Source of the DNA: Actinomadura sp. DC4
GTDB taxonomy: Bacteria; Actinomycetota; Actinomycetes; Streptosporangiales; Streptosporangiaceae
Direction of reading: 5' to 3'
Assembly: GCF_030406325.1 (NCBI RefSeq)
Contig: NZ_JAUEQY010000034.1
Location: forward strand, 49,013-113,012
DNA length: 64,000 bases
This document shows positions 44,695 to 52,952 of this stretch, one piece after another (position 1 is the stretch's first letter; each line of letters begins with the position of its first letter). The position numbers and the translations under genes were made by a program. Under the pieces are notes generated by a model. It did no database searches and was not told where the DNA came from. It saw nothing but the letters and a program-made list of their open reading frames with translations.

Positions 44695-45049
44695 TCCGGG
44701 GTCCTTCGCAGCCGTGGACGTGTCGCCCCCGTTTTTAACCCGGCGAACAGGAGAAAGACACGGTACGTAGCGAGTTGGCCACTATCGGCATAACGCCGTC
44801 AAGGGGTGTACGGGCGACGCCGGGGCGTTATGGCGCGATTACTCCTGACCTGCGGAGTCGCGGCTCGGTGTCCCGTTTCCGGCTGATGTGGCGATTGATT
44901 CGCCGGTCTGATCCCGCTTACGCAGTGCTTAGTGGCTGTTTTTCGCGTGGATTTCCCCTTTTTCGCAAGTTCTATATACATGTTATGTATGAGTGCCTAT
45001 CGTCATCGTCTCGTAACGGATTGGTACCGCAACCGAAAAGGAGGAGACG
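44695..45049. other. A+T-richer intergenic region with inverted repeat
   Basis: 355 bases with no supported gene. Contains the leader of the EF-hand gene (start of the minus gene at 44694) and that of the MFS gene, whose AAAAGGAGGAG lies just before ATG 45050. CATAACGCC (44789-44797) and GGCGTTATG (44824-44832) are perfect 9-bp inverted arms 26 bases apart. The part around 44960-44995 is unusually A+T-rich for this DNA and is the likely promoter of the transporter. Confidence 0.5.
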
Positions 45050-46567
45050 ATGGCAGAGGCCGCCCCGCAGGCCATCGTGCGCAGTCTCGTACCGGCCAGG
45101 ATCGACCGGCTTCCCTGGTCCCGCTTCCACACTCGGATGATCATCGCGCTCGGCGTGGCATGGGTGCTGGACGGGCTGGAGATCCAGATCGCCAGCATCG
45201 TCGGCCCGGTCCTGCAGCACGCCGGCACGCTTCATCTCACCTCACAAGACGTCGGCTTCTCCGCGACGATCTACCTGATCGGGGAGGTGGTCGGCGCCCT
45301 GGTGTTCGGCCGGCTCTCCGACAGGTTCGGCCGGCGCAAGCTGTTCGTCGCGACGCTCGGGCTCTACCTGGTCGCCAACGGGCTGACCGCGTTCTCGTTC
45401 AACTACGGGATCTTCCTGTTCTTCCGCTTCGTGGCCGGCATGGGCATCGGCGGAGAGTACGCGGCGATCCACTCGGCGATCGACGAACTGATCCCCGCCA
45501 AGTACCGCGGGCGTGTCGACCTCGCCGTGAGCGGCACCTACTGGTTCGGCGCGATCATCGGCTCGCTCAGCGAGTACCTCCTGCTCAACCACTCGCTGCT
45601 CGCCGACGACGTCGGCTGGCGCCTGGGCTTCTTCATCGGCCCGATCCTGGGCGTGGCGATCTGGACGCTGCGCCGCACGCTTCCCGAGAGCCCGCGCTGG
45701 CAGCTCTCCCACGGGCAGGCCGAGGAGGCCGAGCGGACGATCGCGCGGATCGAACGCGAGGTGGAGGGCTCGGGCAAGGAGCTGAAGCCGGTCGGCGAGG
45801 ACCGGTACCTCGAGATCAGCCCGCAGGAGTCGATCTCGTTCCTGCAGGTCGCCAAGACGCTCTTCCGCGAGTACCCGACGCGGTCGCTGCTCGGCGCGAC
45901 CCTGATGATCAGCCAGTCGTTCCTGTACAACGCGATCTTCTTCACGTACGGCCTGGTGCTCAAGCACTTCTACGGGGTCGCCGACCACGACGTGGCCAAG
46001 TACTTCTTCGCGTTCGCCGCCGGTAACCTGCTGGGGCCGTTGCTCCTGGGACGGCTGTTCGACACGATCGGCCGCAAGCAGATGATCGCGGGTACATACC
46101 TGCTGTCGGGCACCCTGCTCGCCTTCAGCGGCTACCTGTTCAAGATCGGCGCGCTGACGGCCGTGTCGCAGACGGCGCTGTGGACGGTCATCTTCTTCAT
46201 CGCCTCGGCCGCCGCGAGCTCGGGCTACCTCACGGTCAGCGAGATCTTCCCGATGGAGCTCCGCTCCCAGGCGATCGCGCTGTTCTTCGCCATCGCCCAG
46301 GTCTTCGGCGCACTCGGCCCGACCATCTTCGGGTCGCTGATCGGCGACCAGGACCACCCGAACCCGGGACGGCTGTTCGTCGCCTACCTCATCTCCGCCG
46401 GGATCATGATCCTGGCGGGAGTGATCGCGGCGATCTTCGGGGTGAAGGCCGAGGGTGCCTCGCTGGAGGACATCGCGGCCCCGCTCAACGCCGTACGGGC
46501 GGCGCCCGCCGGGAGCCCCGGCGGCAAGACCGAGGCCGACAGCGGCTCGGTCGCCTCGGTGACCTGA
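45050..46567 (+). CDS. MFS transporter (sugar/organic acid porter-like)
   Basis: 505 residues, 12 membrane helices. Motif A GRLSDRFGRRKLFV after helix 2, RFVAGMGIGGEYAAIHSAIDELIPAKYRGR in helices 4-5, and PESPRWQLSHGQ after helix 6 are the sugar-porter/aromatic-acid:H+ symporter signatures. A central cytoplasmic loop (residues 225-275) is charged. No catabolic gene is next to it, so the substrate is open. Confidence 0.9.
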   Translation: MAEAAPQAIVRSLVPARIDRLPWSRFHTRMIIALGVAWVLDGLEIQIASIVGPVLQHAGTLHLTSQDVGFSATIYLIGEVVGALVFGRLSDRFGRRKLFVATLGLYLVANGLTAFSFNYGIFLFFRFVAGMGIGGEYAAIHSAIDELIPAKYRGRVDLAVSGTYWFGAIIGSLSEYLLLNHSLLADDVGWRLGFFIGPILGVAIWTLRRTLPESPRWQLSHGQAEEAERTIARIEREVEGSGKELKPVGEDRYLEISPQESISFLQVAKTLFREYPTRSLLGATLMISQSFLYNAIFFTYGLVLKHFYGVADHDVAKYFFAFAAGNLLGPLLLGRLFDTIGRKQMIAGTYLLSGTLLAFSGYLFKIGALTAVSQTALWTVIFFIASAAASSGYLTVSEIFPMELRSQAIALFFAIAQVFGALGPTIFGSLIGDQDHPNPGRLFVAYLISAGIMILAGVIAAIFGVKAEGASLEDIAAPLNAVRAAPAGSPGGKTEADSGSVASVT

Positions 46568-46582
46568 CGGCGCGACGCCGGC

Positions 46583-46608
46583 CCCCGCGCGGTTCACGCC
46601 GCGCGGGG
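46583..46608. terminator. Bidirectional hairpin between MFS and phosphatase genes
   Basis: CCCCGCGCGG (46583-46592) pairs perfectly with CCGCGCGGGG (46599-46608) around a six-base loop, between the stops of convergent genes. Confidence 0.78.
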
Positions 46609-46625
46609 CCCTGCCGTCCGCGGCG

Positions 46626-47960
46626 TCAGAGCGTGAGCTGGTGCTCAGGCCGTTCGGGGAGCCATTCGAGCAGGATCACCGTCGCGTCGTCGGTCAGGCG
46701 GTCGCGCTGGTGGTCGAGGATCGTCCGGTTCAGGTAGCGGAGGATCTCCGGCGCGGACCTGCCCTCGGCGGTGTGCTGCAGGATGAAGTCCATGAGCCGG
46801 GCGAGGCTGTACTGACGGCCGTCCTCGCTCCGGCCCTCGATCACGCCGTCGGTGTAGAGCAGCAGCCGGTCGCCCGGCTGCAGTTGCTCGGTGTACCCGG
46901 GCACGGGCGCCTGGTCGTAACGGGCCTCGTCACCGGCCTCGTCACCGGCCTCGTCACCGGCGGCCCGGTCGTCGTCGATCTCGCCGAGGCCCAGCGGAAG
47001 GCACGGGAGGCGTTCGAGCTCCCCGACCACCTTGCCGTCCCGGATGAGCAGCGGCGGCGGATGGCCGCAGGGCAGCCAGGTGAACACACCGGTCCTGGTG
47101 TCGAGGTCGCACAGGAGCGCGGTGGCGAATCGGAACTCGCCGAACTCGGCGGCGATCGCCCTGTCCGCGCGTATCGCGATCTCGGTCAGGTCACCGCCGG
47201 TACGGCGGGTCGTACGGCACGACGCCATCGCGACGCTGGAGATCAGGCCGGCGGTCAGGTCGTGGCCCACGGAGTCGAAGAGCGCCACGTGGAGGTGGTC
47301 GCCGATCAGCGAGTGGTCGAAGGCGTCGCCGCCGACCTCGTACGCCGGTTCGAGCGCCGCGGCGAGCAGCACCCGGTCGGTCGCGAACGTACGCGGCGCG
47401 ATGAAGGCCCAGACCATCTCCGCCTGCGGCGCCATGGCCCGGCTGCGCTGGATCTCGGTGTAGAGGTCGCTGTAGGTGCCCTTGCTGGAGATGAGCAGGG
47501 CGGCGAGCGAGGCGAGGACCCGGCATCGTTCCAGCGTCGTCCGGCTGAGCCGGCCCTCGGCCAGGGCCTCGTCGGTGGCGCCGGCGGCGGCGAGGCGGAG
47601 TTCGAGCACGCCCAGCCGCTCCACGCCTTCGACCAGCGGAATCCAGAGCCGGTACCGGCCCTCTCCGTCGCTCGGGCGTTCGATCTTGGAGTACCGGACG
47701 GTGATCGTCTGGAAGGCCCGGCCCGCCGTCGTCGACTCGACCTCCAGCTGCGGGGCCCTCTTCTCGGACCCGTCGGGCATCGGCCGCAGGCAGTGCTGCT
47801 GGAGATCGGCGAGATAGACGCGCGCGGTCGCCACTCCCAGTGGCCGCGCGGCCTCCGTCAGATGGTCCGCCAGGCTTCCCGGCGGCATCAGGTGCGAGTC
47901 GAGCAGCAGGCTCGACAGCATCTGGGCGACGACCGGATCGTCGATGTCAGAGGAGTGCAT
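46626..47960 (-). CDS. SpoIIE-type PP2C phosphatase with N-terminal sensor region
   Basis: 444 residues. The N-terminal 190 residues form a GAF-like sensor (VYLADLQQHCLRPMPDG, LWIPLVEGVERLGVLELRL). The C-terminal PP2C domain has GGDAFDHSL, a variant of the metal loop reading LFDSVGHDLTAG (canonical DVSGHG), TALLCDLDTRTG, LPCGHPPPLL, LLYTDGVIEGR and the final TDDATVIL. Metal-binding Asp residues appear to be kept. Such enzymes act on anti-anti-sigma factors or other regulators. A triplicated 12-base unit lies in its 3' third. Convergent with the MFS gene, monocistronic. Confidence 0.9.
   Translation of the reverse strand: MHSSDIDDPVVAQMLSSLLLDSHLMPPGSLADHLTEAARPLGVATARVYLADLQQHCLRPMPDGSEKRAPQLEVESTTAGRAFQTITVRYSKIERPSDGEGRYRLWIPLVEGVERLGVLELRLAAAGATDEALAEGRLSRTTLERCRVLASLAALLISSKGTYSDLYTEIQRSRAMAPQAEMVWAFIAPRTFATDRVLLAAALEPAYEVGGDAFDHSLIGDHLHVALFDSVGHDLTAGLISSVAMASCRTTRRTGGDLTEIAIRADRAIAAEFGEFRFATALLCDLDTRTGVFTWLPCGHPPPLLIRDGKVVGELERLPCLPLGLGEIDDDRAAGDEAGDEAGDEARYDQAPVPGYTEQLQPGDRLLLYTDGVIEGRSEDGRQYSLARLMDFILQHTAEGRSAPEILRYLNRTILDHQRDRLTDDATVILLEWLPERPEHQLTL
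46924..46959 (-). repeat. Three tandem 12-base units in the phosphatase gene
   Basis: GCCTCGTCACCG is repeated three times without change at 46924-46935, 46936-46947 and 46948-46959. On the coding (minus) strand it encodes Gly-Asp-Glu-Ala repeated three times, in an acidic linker between PP2C strands. The unit is a multiple of three, so copy-number change would keep the frame. Confidence 0.9.
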
Positions 47961-48117
47961 GGGCCCTTCCCCGGTCCGGTTGCCGCGATCACGTCCGGGC
48001 GGCCGTCAGCATGCCGCCGCCACGAGACTATGACCGGACATCGGCCCCTACCAGCCGCAGATCCCAGGTATTTGCTCGTGCCCTGGAGCGTACGGCCCCG
48101 GGTCGGGTGCTCGCGCC

Positions 48118-49596
48118 TCAGTCGGTCTCAATGAGGCGCAGCGCGAGAGCCGGGCACTTCTCCACCGCCTCCTGCGCCTCGGACACCAGCCGGTGCGGGA
48201 CGTCGGCGTCCGCGATGATCGGGTAGCCGTTCTCGTCGAGCTGCACCAGGCCCGGGGCCAGATGCCCGCACAGGCCGTGGGCGGCACAGCGCGTCCAGTC
48301 GACCTCCAGGCGGACGCTGGACGCCTCGGCCTCCGCGTCCGGCGCGTCCTGCCGTACGACGGGCATCAGCCCGGCCACCGGCCGGCCGCAGGTGCCGTGC
48401 GCGAGGTGGGCCTCCACGTCCTGGGCGAAGGTCGTGACGGTGGACTCGATGAAACCCACCGAGCCGTCGGGGTGGTTGCAGGCCCCCCGGCCGGGCACCG
48501 TCTGGACACCGCGCCGCAGAGCCTCCAGGCCCTCGGCGGGACGGTCGCCCGACGCCAGCAGGCCGAACGCCTGGGCCATGGCGGGCAGGCCGAGCCGGCA
48601 CGGGCCGCACTGCCCCGATGACTCCGCGCCGAGGTAGGCCGCGACCAGGGCGGCCTCGCCGAGCGGGCAGACCTGCGGGTTCAGCGGCAGGATGACGCCC
48701 GCGCCGAGGCGGCTCCCGGCCTTCTCCATGTCCGCGCGGGAGACGCGCGCGGACGCGGCTGCCTCGGGTGCGAGCCACATGCCGTGGTAACCACCGATCA
48801 GCACGCCCTGGCCGACACCCGCGTCGCAGAGGTTGAGCACCTGGACGAGGGGCACTCCGGTCGGGGTCTCGACGACGTTCGGCTGCCCGTCGGTGCCCCA
48901 CACGGTGAGGAGGACGGTCCCCGGCTCGTCGGGCGTGCCGACGGCCGCGTACCGGTCGGGGCCGAGCCGGGCCAGGAGTGCGAACTGGGCGAAGGTCTCG
49001 GCGTTGGACAGCAGGGTGGGCAGCCCGCCCACGCCGTTCTCCGAGGTGCGCACCTTGCGGCCGGGCGGCAGCGGGAGCCCGCCGTTGACGCAGCTGACGA
49101 GCGCCCCGCTCTCCCCGGTGACGAACCGCTCGGGCACGGACGCGACGCGGACGAGGTCGGCGAGGCCGCCTTCGGCGACGGCCGCCCGGATGGAGCGCCG
49201 GGCCTGACCCCGGTCGGTCACCGCGACCACGACCTGGCGGGCGCCCAGCGCACGCGCGGCGAGCACCGCGCCGTCGAGGATCAGGTGCGGCGTGCGCGCG
49301 AGCAGGAAGTGGTCCTTCGTGCTGGCCGGTTCGCCCTCGGTGGCGTTGACCAGCACGACCGTCGAGCAGTCGCGGGAGCGCGCGGCCGAGGCCACCGAGG
49401 TCAGCTTCCGCGCGAACGGGAACGCCGCCCCGCCGCGCCCGCGCAGGTCCACCTTCTTCGCGGCGGCGACCAGGTCGTCCAGGCTCCCGGCCGGGAGCGG
49501 GCCGTGTACCTCCTGGTGAGCGGCGAAGTCGACGCGCGGCCGGCGGTCGAGCCCGGACAGGAGGCGGACCGGGCTGAGGTAGCCGAACTCCGTCAT
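48118..49596 (-). CDS. NuoF-like flavoprotein with C-terminal ferredoxin domain
   Basis: 492 residues from ATG 49596 (overlaps upstream stop as ATGA). The N-terminal part is complex-I 51-kDa-like: KKVDLRGRGGAAFPFARKL (FMN loop), VNATEGEPASTKD, ESGALVSCVNGG, an SLBB fold, then an Fe-S segment with SSGQCGPCRLGLPAM and GRGACNHPDG. The last 70 residues are a ferredoxin: VDWTRCAAHGLCGHLAPGLVQLDENGYP and VEKCPALAL, with three Cys at 3Fe-4S-type spacing. It probably moves electrons between NAD(P)H, FMN, Fe-S centres and the membrane protein encoded immediately upstream. Not part of a nuo operon. Confidence 0.88.
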   Translation of the reverse strand: MTEFGYLSPVRLLSGLDRRPRVDFAAHQEVHGPLPAGSLDDLVAAAKKVDLRGRGGAAFPFARKLTSVASAARSRDCSTVVLVNATEGEPASTKDHFLLARTPHLILDGAVLAARALGARQVVVAVTDRGQARRSIRAAVAEGGLADLVRVASVPERFVTGESGALVSCVNGGLPLPPGRKVRTSENGVGGLPTLLSNAETFAQFALLARLGPDRYAAVGTPDEPGTVLLTVWGTDGQPNVVETPTGVPLVQVLNLCDAGVGQGVLIGGYHGMWLAPEAAASARVSRADMEKAGSRLGAGVILPLNPQVCPLGEAALVAAYLGAESSGQCGPCRLGLPAMAQAFGLLASGDRPAEGLEALRRGVQTVPGRGACNHPDGSVGFIESTVTTFAQDVEAHLAHGTCGRPVAGLMPVVRQDAPDAEAEASSVRLEVDWTRCAAHGLCGHLAPGLVQLDENGYPIIADADVPHRLVSEAQEAVEKCPALALRLIETD

Positions 49597-50360
49597 CGCC
49601 GATCACCCGGCCGCCCGGCCGTACGGGCCGGTCCGGCGTCGCCGCCGTCCATCAGGCTCGGCACGGGAGCGTACGGTTCGGAGATCCGCTCGGAGACCAC
49701 GCGCCGTTCCCGTACGAGGCGGGGGAGGCGGCTCGCCACCGCCAGCAGGATGGCGGCGGCGCACACGGCGTAGCCGAGGACCACCCACGTCTTCGCCGCA
49801 CGCCCGGCCATGAGACCGTGCAGGACCGCGAGGGGCCACATCGCGTACGCCGCGACGTGGAAGGTCCGCCACAGCCAGGGCCACCGGCCGGCGGCGAACC
49901 GGGCCCGCAGCAGTCCGGTCACCACGACCAGGAGCAGCAGGTCGCTCGCGAGCGTGCCGAGCCCGATCCACACGGACCGGCCGCGCCCGGAGGAGAAGGG
50001 GACGACGGCGTCGAGCAGCGCGGCGTGCCCCTCGTTGATCTTCAACGCGACGTGGGCGGCGAGGAAGCCGATGGCGATCACGGTCGTCGCCCGGTGCGTC
50101 GACTGGATGACGAGGCGGAACCGCACGGGCACGAGAGCCTCGGCCGCGGCGACGCCCGACAGGACCGCCTCGGTCAGCGCGAGGAGCGCGAAGACCCCCG
50201 CGACGTACTCCAGCATGTCGCGCAGGCGGGCGACCGCGCCGGAACCGGGCCGCGTCAGCACGGCCGCCGCGAGTCCGCCGGCGACCAGTAACACGGCGAT
50301 CAGCGCGTAGCGGGCCCAGTGCGCGGGCGTACGGGACGGTTCCCGGTCAGAAACGGCCAT
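49593..50360 (-). CDS. Ferric-reductase-like membrane protein (cytochrome b type)
   Basis: 255 residues from ATG 50360, with GGGA upstream. Six or so membrane helices; haem-ligand candidates are the His in STHRATTVIAIGFLAAHVALK and the pair in FHVAAYAMWPLAVLHGLMAG, the ferric-reductase transmembrane-domain pattern. A charged C-terminal tail ends the protein. Translation is coupled to the NuoF/ferredoxin gene, which suggests a two-part membrane electron-transfer unit (ferredoxin or NAD(P)H side inside, quinone or metal side in the membrane). Confidence 0.85.
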   Translation of the reverse strand: MAVSDREPSRTPAHWARYALIAVLLVAGGLAAAVLTRPGSGAVARLRDMLEYVAGVFALLALTEAVLSGVAAAEALVPVRFRLVIQSTHRATTVIAIGFLAAHVALKINEGHAALLDAVVPFSSGRGRSVWIGLGTLASDLLLLVVVTGLLRARFAAGRWPWLWRTFHVAAYAMWPLAVLHGLMAGRAAKTWVVLGYAVCAAAILLAVASRLPRLVRERRVVSERISEPYAPVPSLMDGGDAGPARTAGRPGDRR

Positions 50361-50839
50361 CGAGGTTTCCCGGTGCGCGGGTAATTCGAAGATATCGGCT
50401 GGGCACGTGTGCCTCCTGATGGATCTGGCGCGATCCAAAACGAATGCCCCGAGTGTAGGAGATGGCGGCCATTTGTTGAATGGGTACTCCTGGGATTGTC
50501 GCGGGACGTGCCGATGATATCGCCGGAGCGCGGCGGGGGACGCCGTCGATGGGTGCTCTGACCAGGTACTTCGTCAACAGGTGAACTCTTCGCGCCCCCG
50601 CGGCCGTGTTGATGGTACGACGCCCCGGAGGGACCCGGGGCGATGACCTGTTGCACCGGGCGGCCCGGAAGGAATGGCGGATGTGAACGAAGTGACGGCG
50701 GTCGGCGTGTCCTGAGTGGGTACGGATCTGCTTTGTGGCTTTGGCCGGTGGAAAATGGCCGAAGCCTCGCCGGATAATGCGCGCTTTCATGGCGCGGCGG
50801 GAGAGTGAGTCGAATTGACTCCGAACACATGTCGCCGGG
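50361..50839. other. Long intergenic region, promoters of divergent genes
   Basis: 479 bases with no frame I can support. It contains A+T-rich islands near 50380-50500 and 50720-50830 that should be the promoters for the ferric-reductase gene (minus) and the lectin gene (plus). Overlapping open frames here lack ribosome sites and have unnatural compositions. No tRNA-like or hairpin structure of note. Confidence 0.4.
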
Positions 50840-51760
50840 ATGGGTGACCACGGCACGGGGGGAGAGAGCGGGAGACGGGTCCGGCGCGCCTCGACGCTGC
50901 CGCGGGTGAGCACGCCTCCCCAGACCGGGATGTTCGCTCCGGGAACGTCCCGGGCGCCGGGGAAGGCCGGGACCGAGGTCGCCCCCTCGCCGGCCGCGCC
51001 CGCGCTCGGCGCCGAGACGGCGACGCCGGCGGCGCACCGGGCTCCGTCACGCCTGGTGCCGTTGAAGGTGGCCGTCGCCGTCCTGGTGGCCGCGCCCTTC
51101 GCCGTGACGCTCGTGTCGTCCCGGCCGGTCCTGGTCCGCCACACCGCGAACGGCGGCAGGCCGGACGCCGGACGGCAGGGCGCGCCGAGACCGACCGCGT
51201 CCGCGCCGCGCCGCCGCCCGTCGCCGTCGGCGAGCGCCGACCCGTCGCGTTCGGGGCGCGCCACACCGCGGCCGTCGCTGACCGGAGCCGTGCACGCCCG
51301 CGTGGCGCCGACGCCGTCGGGCCCTCCGTCGTCGGAGTCCCCGTCGGCGGCGCGGCACGGTGGCACGCGGAGCGCGCCGACGCGCTCGCTCGTGAGCGAG
51401 GCGTCGGGGCGGTGCATCGACGTGACCGGCGGCGAGCCCAAGGACGGCACGCCGTTGCGGATACGCGACTGCACCGGCGGCGCGCGGCAGCGGTGGACGT
51501 TCGAGCGGGACGGCACCGTACGCTCCCTGGGCATGTGCATGGACGCCGCGTGGGGCTCCTCGGACGACGGCACCGTCATCCAGCTCGTACGCTGCCACGG
51601 CGGCTCCGCCCAGCACTTCGCCCTGACCGGCGACGGGGACCTGGTCAACCTCGGCTCGTACAAGTGCGTCGACGTCGTGGACCAGGAGACGGCGAACGGC
51701 ACCCGGCTGCAACTGTGGGAATGCGCGGGCACGTCGAATCAGCGTTGGCGCGCACTCTGA
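50840..51760 (+). CDS. Membrane-anchored protein with ricin-type lectin domain
   Basis: 306 residues. A Ser/Pro/Ala-rich cytoplasmic or low-complexity N-terminus, one membrane helix at about 74-92 (LKVAVAVLVAAPFAVTLV), a Pro/Ser/Arg-rich linker (95-185) and a C-terminal ricin B-type beta-trefoil: SEASGRCIDVTGGEPKDGTPL, DCTGGARQRWTF, CHGGSAQHFAL, CVDVVDQETANGTRL, and the final ECAGTSNQRW. Two QxW-type repeats are kept. The domain should bind sugars at the cell surface. The start ATG 50840 has only a weak CCGGG ribosome site, so a later start is possible. Confidence 0.85.
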   Translation: MGDHGTGGESGRRVRRASTLPRVSTPPQTGMFAPGTSRAPGKAGTEVAPSPAAPALGAETATPAAHRAPSRLVPLKVAVAVLVAAPFAVTLVSSRPVLVRHTANGGRPDAGRQGAPRPTASAPRRRPSPSASADPSRSGRATPRPSLTGAVHARVAPTPSGPPSSESPSAARHGGTRSAPTRSLVSEASGRCIDVTGGEPKDGTPLRIRDCTGGARQRWTFERDGTVRSLGMCMDAAWGSSDDGTVIQLVRCHGGSAQHFALTGDGDLVNLGSYKCVDVVDQETANGTRLQLWECAGTSNQRWRAL

Positions 51761-51867
51761 GCCTTACGCGGGTGAGGCCGGATTCGGCCGTGGGTCCCTT
51801 TGCCGTCACGTGACGTGATAGTCAGATAACGGTAAGCAACGAATCGCGAGCCGTTATGGAGTCGTCC

Positions 51868-52635
51868 ATGTTCGTGAGCATTCTCGCCGTCGTCGCGGCG
51901 GTCGCCCTGGTGGCGATGGCCGCCTGGCTGTTCGCGCGGTGGGGGCGTGGCTCGGACGACAAGACACATGACGGCACCACCTCGAAACACACCGGCGCGA
52001 TGCTCTCGGCGCTGTTCCTCATGGCGTTCGCCATCGCGATCGTCGTGCCGTGGACCACGGCCGACGCGGCCCGGCAGAACACCCAGGCCGAGGGCGAGGC
52101 CGTCATCGGGGCCTACTGGGCGGCGGCGGAGATCCCCGCGCCGCTCGGCCCGCGGGTGCAGGCCGGCCTGCGCGGCTACGTCGACTTCGTCGTGGGCAGC
52201 GAGTGGGCCGCGATGCGGCACGGCCGGCTCGACCCGGCCGGCTGGGCGCGCCTGGACGGCCTGCGCGCCGAGGTGGTCCGGATGAAGGCCACCACGAGCC
52301 AGGCCGAGGACGCCCGCACCACGCTGCTGGCGCAGTTCCAGGCCATCTCCGCGGCCCGGGGGCAGCGCGCGCTGGACGCCCGGGCGCGGCCGCCGCTGGC
52401 CCTGCTGTACCTCACCGCCCTGACCGGGCTCACGACCGTGATCTTCCCCTTCATCGTCGGCGCCCGGCCACGCGGCATGACGATGATCCCGCTGGGCGTG
52501 ATGGCCGCGCTGCTCGGCTTCGGCCTCTACCTGACCTTCGACATCTCGCATGTGTTCCGCGGCGGCCTGCGGGTCGGCCCGGACGCCTTCCAGGTGGCGC
52601 GGCAGGAGTTCCGGCACGTGCCGACGAGCGGCTGA
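51868..52635 (+). CDS. DUF4239-like integral membrane protein
   Basis: 255 residues from ATG 51868 (GGAG six bases upstream; an ATG at 51856 lacks one). Helices at about 4-25 and 45-65, a large helical extracytoplasmic part with ARQNTQAEGEAV and RAEVVRMKATTSQAEDARTTLLAQF, then two to three C-terminal helices (LALLYLTALTGLTTVIFPFIVGA, IPLGVMAALLGFGLYLTFDI). This arrangement is that of the bestrophin-like DUF4239 family, of unknown function. Standing alone between the lectin gene and a long leader. Confidence 0.78.
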   Translation: MFVSILAVVAAVALVAMAAWLFARWGRGSDDKTHDGTTSKHTGAMLSALFLMAFAIAIVVPWTTADAARQNTQAEGEAVIGAYWAAAEIPAPLGPRVQAGLRGYVDFVVGSEWAAMRHGRLDPAGWARLDGLRAEVVRMKATTSQAEDARTTLLAQFQAISAARGQRALDARARPPLALLYLTALTGLTTVIFPFIVGARPRGMTMIPLGVMAALLGFGLYLTFDISHVFRGGLRVGPDAFQVARQEFRHVPTSG

Positions 52636-52759
52636 CCGCCGAGAGCGCGTGGAGCGCCTTCTGGCACCATGTGGCCGCGCATTCGCGCAATGCGATCACT
52701 GATCACGCCTTGACCTCACACTATTACATTCAGTAAGCGCCGGTTCGCGATTTGCCCCG

Positions 52760-52789
52760 TTGACGGTTAATTTATCCCCGCCTTATGCT
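52760..52789 (+). promoter_or_regulatory. Sigma-70-like promoter before the M36 peptidase gene
   Basis: TTGACG (52760-52765) and TATGCT (52784-52789) are separated by 18 bases in an A+T-rich patch, the best -35/-10 match in the window. It leaves a leader of about 155 bases to the GTG at 52953. The stretch 52636-52952 otherwise holds nothing I can support. Confidence 0.6.
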
Positions 52790-52952
52790 CCCCACGGATT
52801 TACCGGGCGTGAAGGGAGGCGGCGCGTCAGGCCGTGGCCGTCAGTGCCGACGCAGCATATTTCCGTCCCCGCCGATGCGCGCCGAACACGGTGAATCCAT
52901 TCCTGAATCAGGCCGCCCCGCTCCTGGTAAACCCCGATGAGGTGGTAGAGCC

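Noticed and set aside
46924..46959. Possible CRISPR-like repeat
   Set aside because: The 12-base units are directly adjacent with no spacers and lie inside a coding frame.
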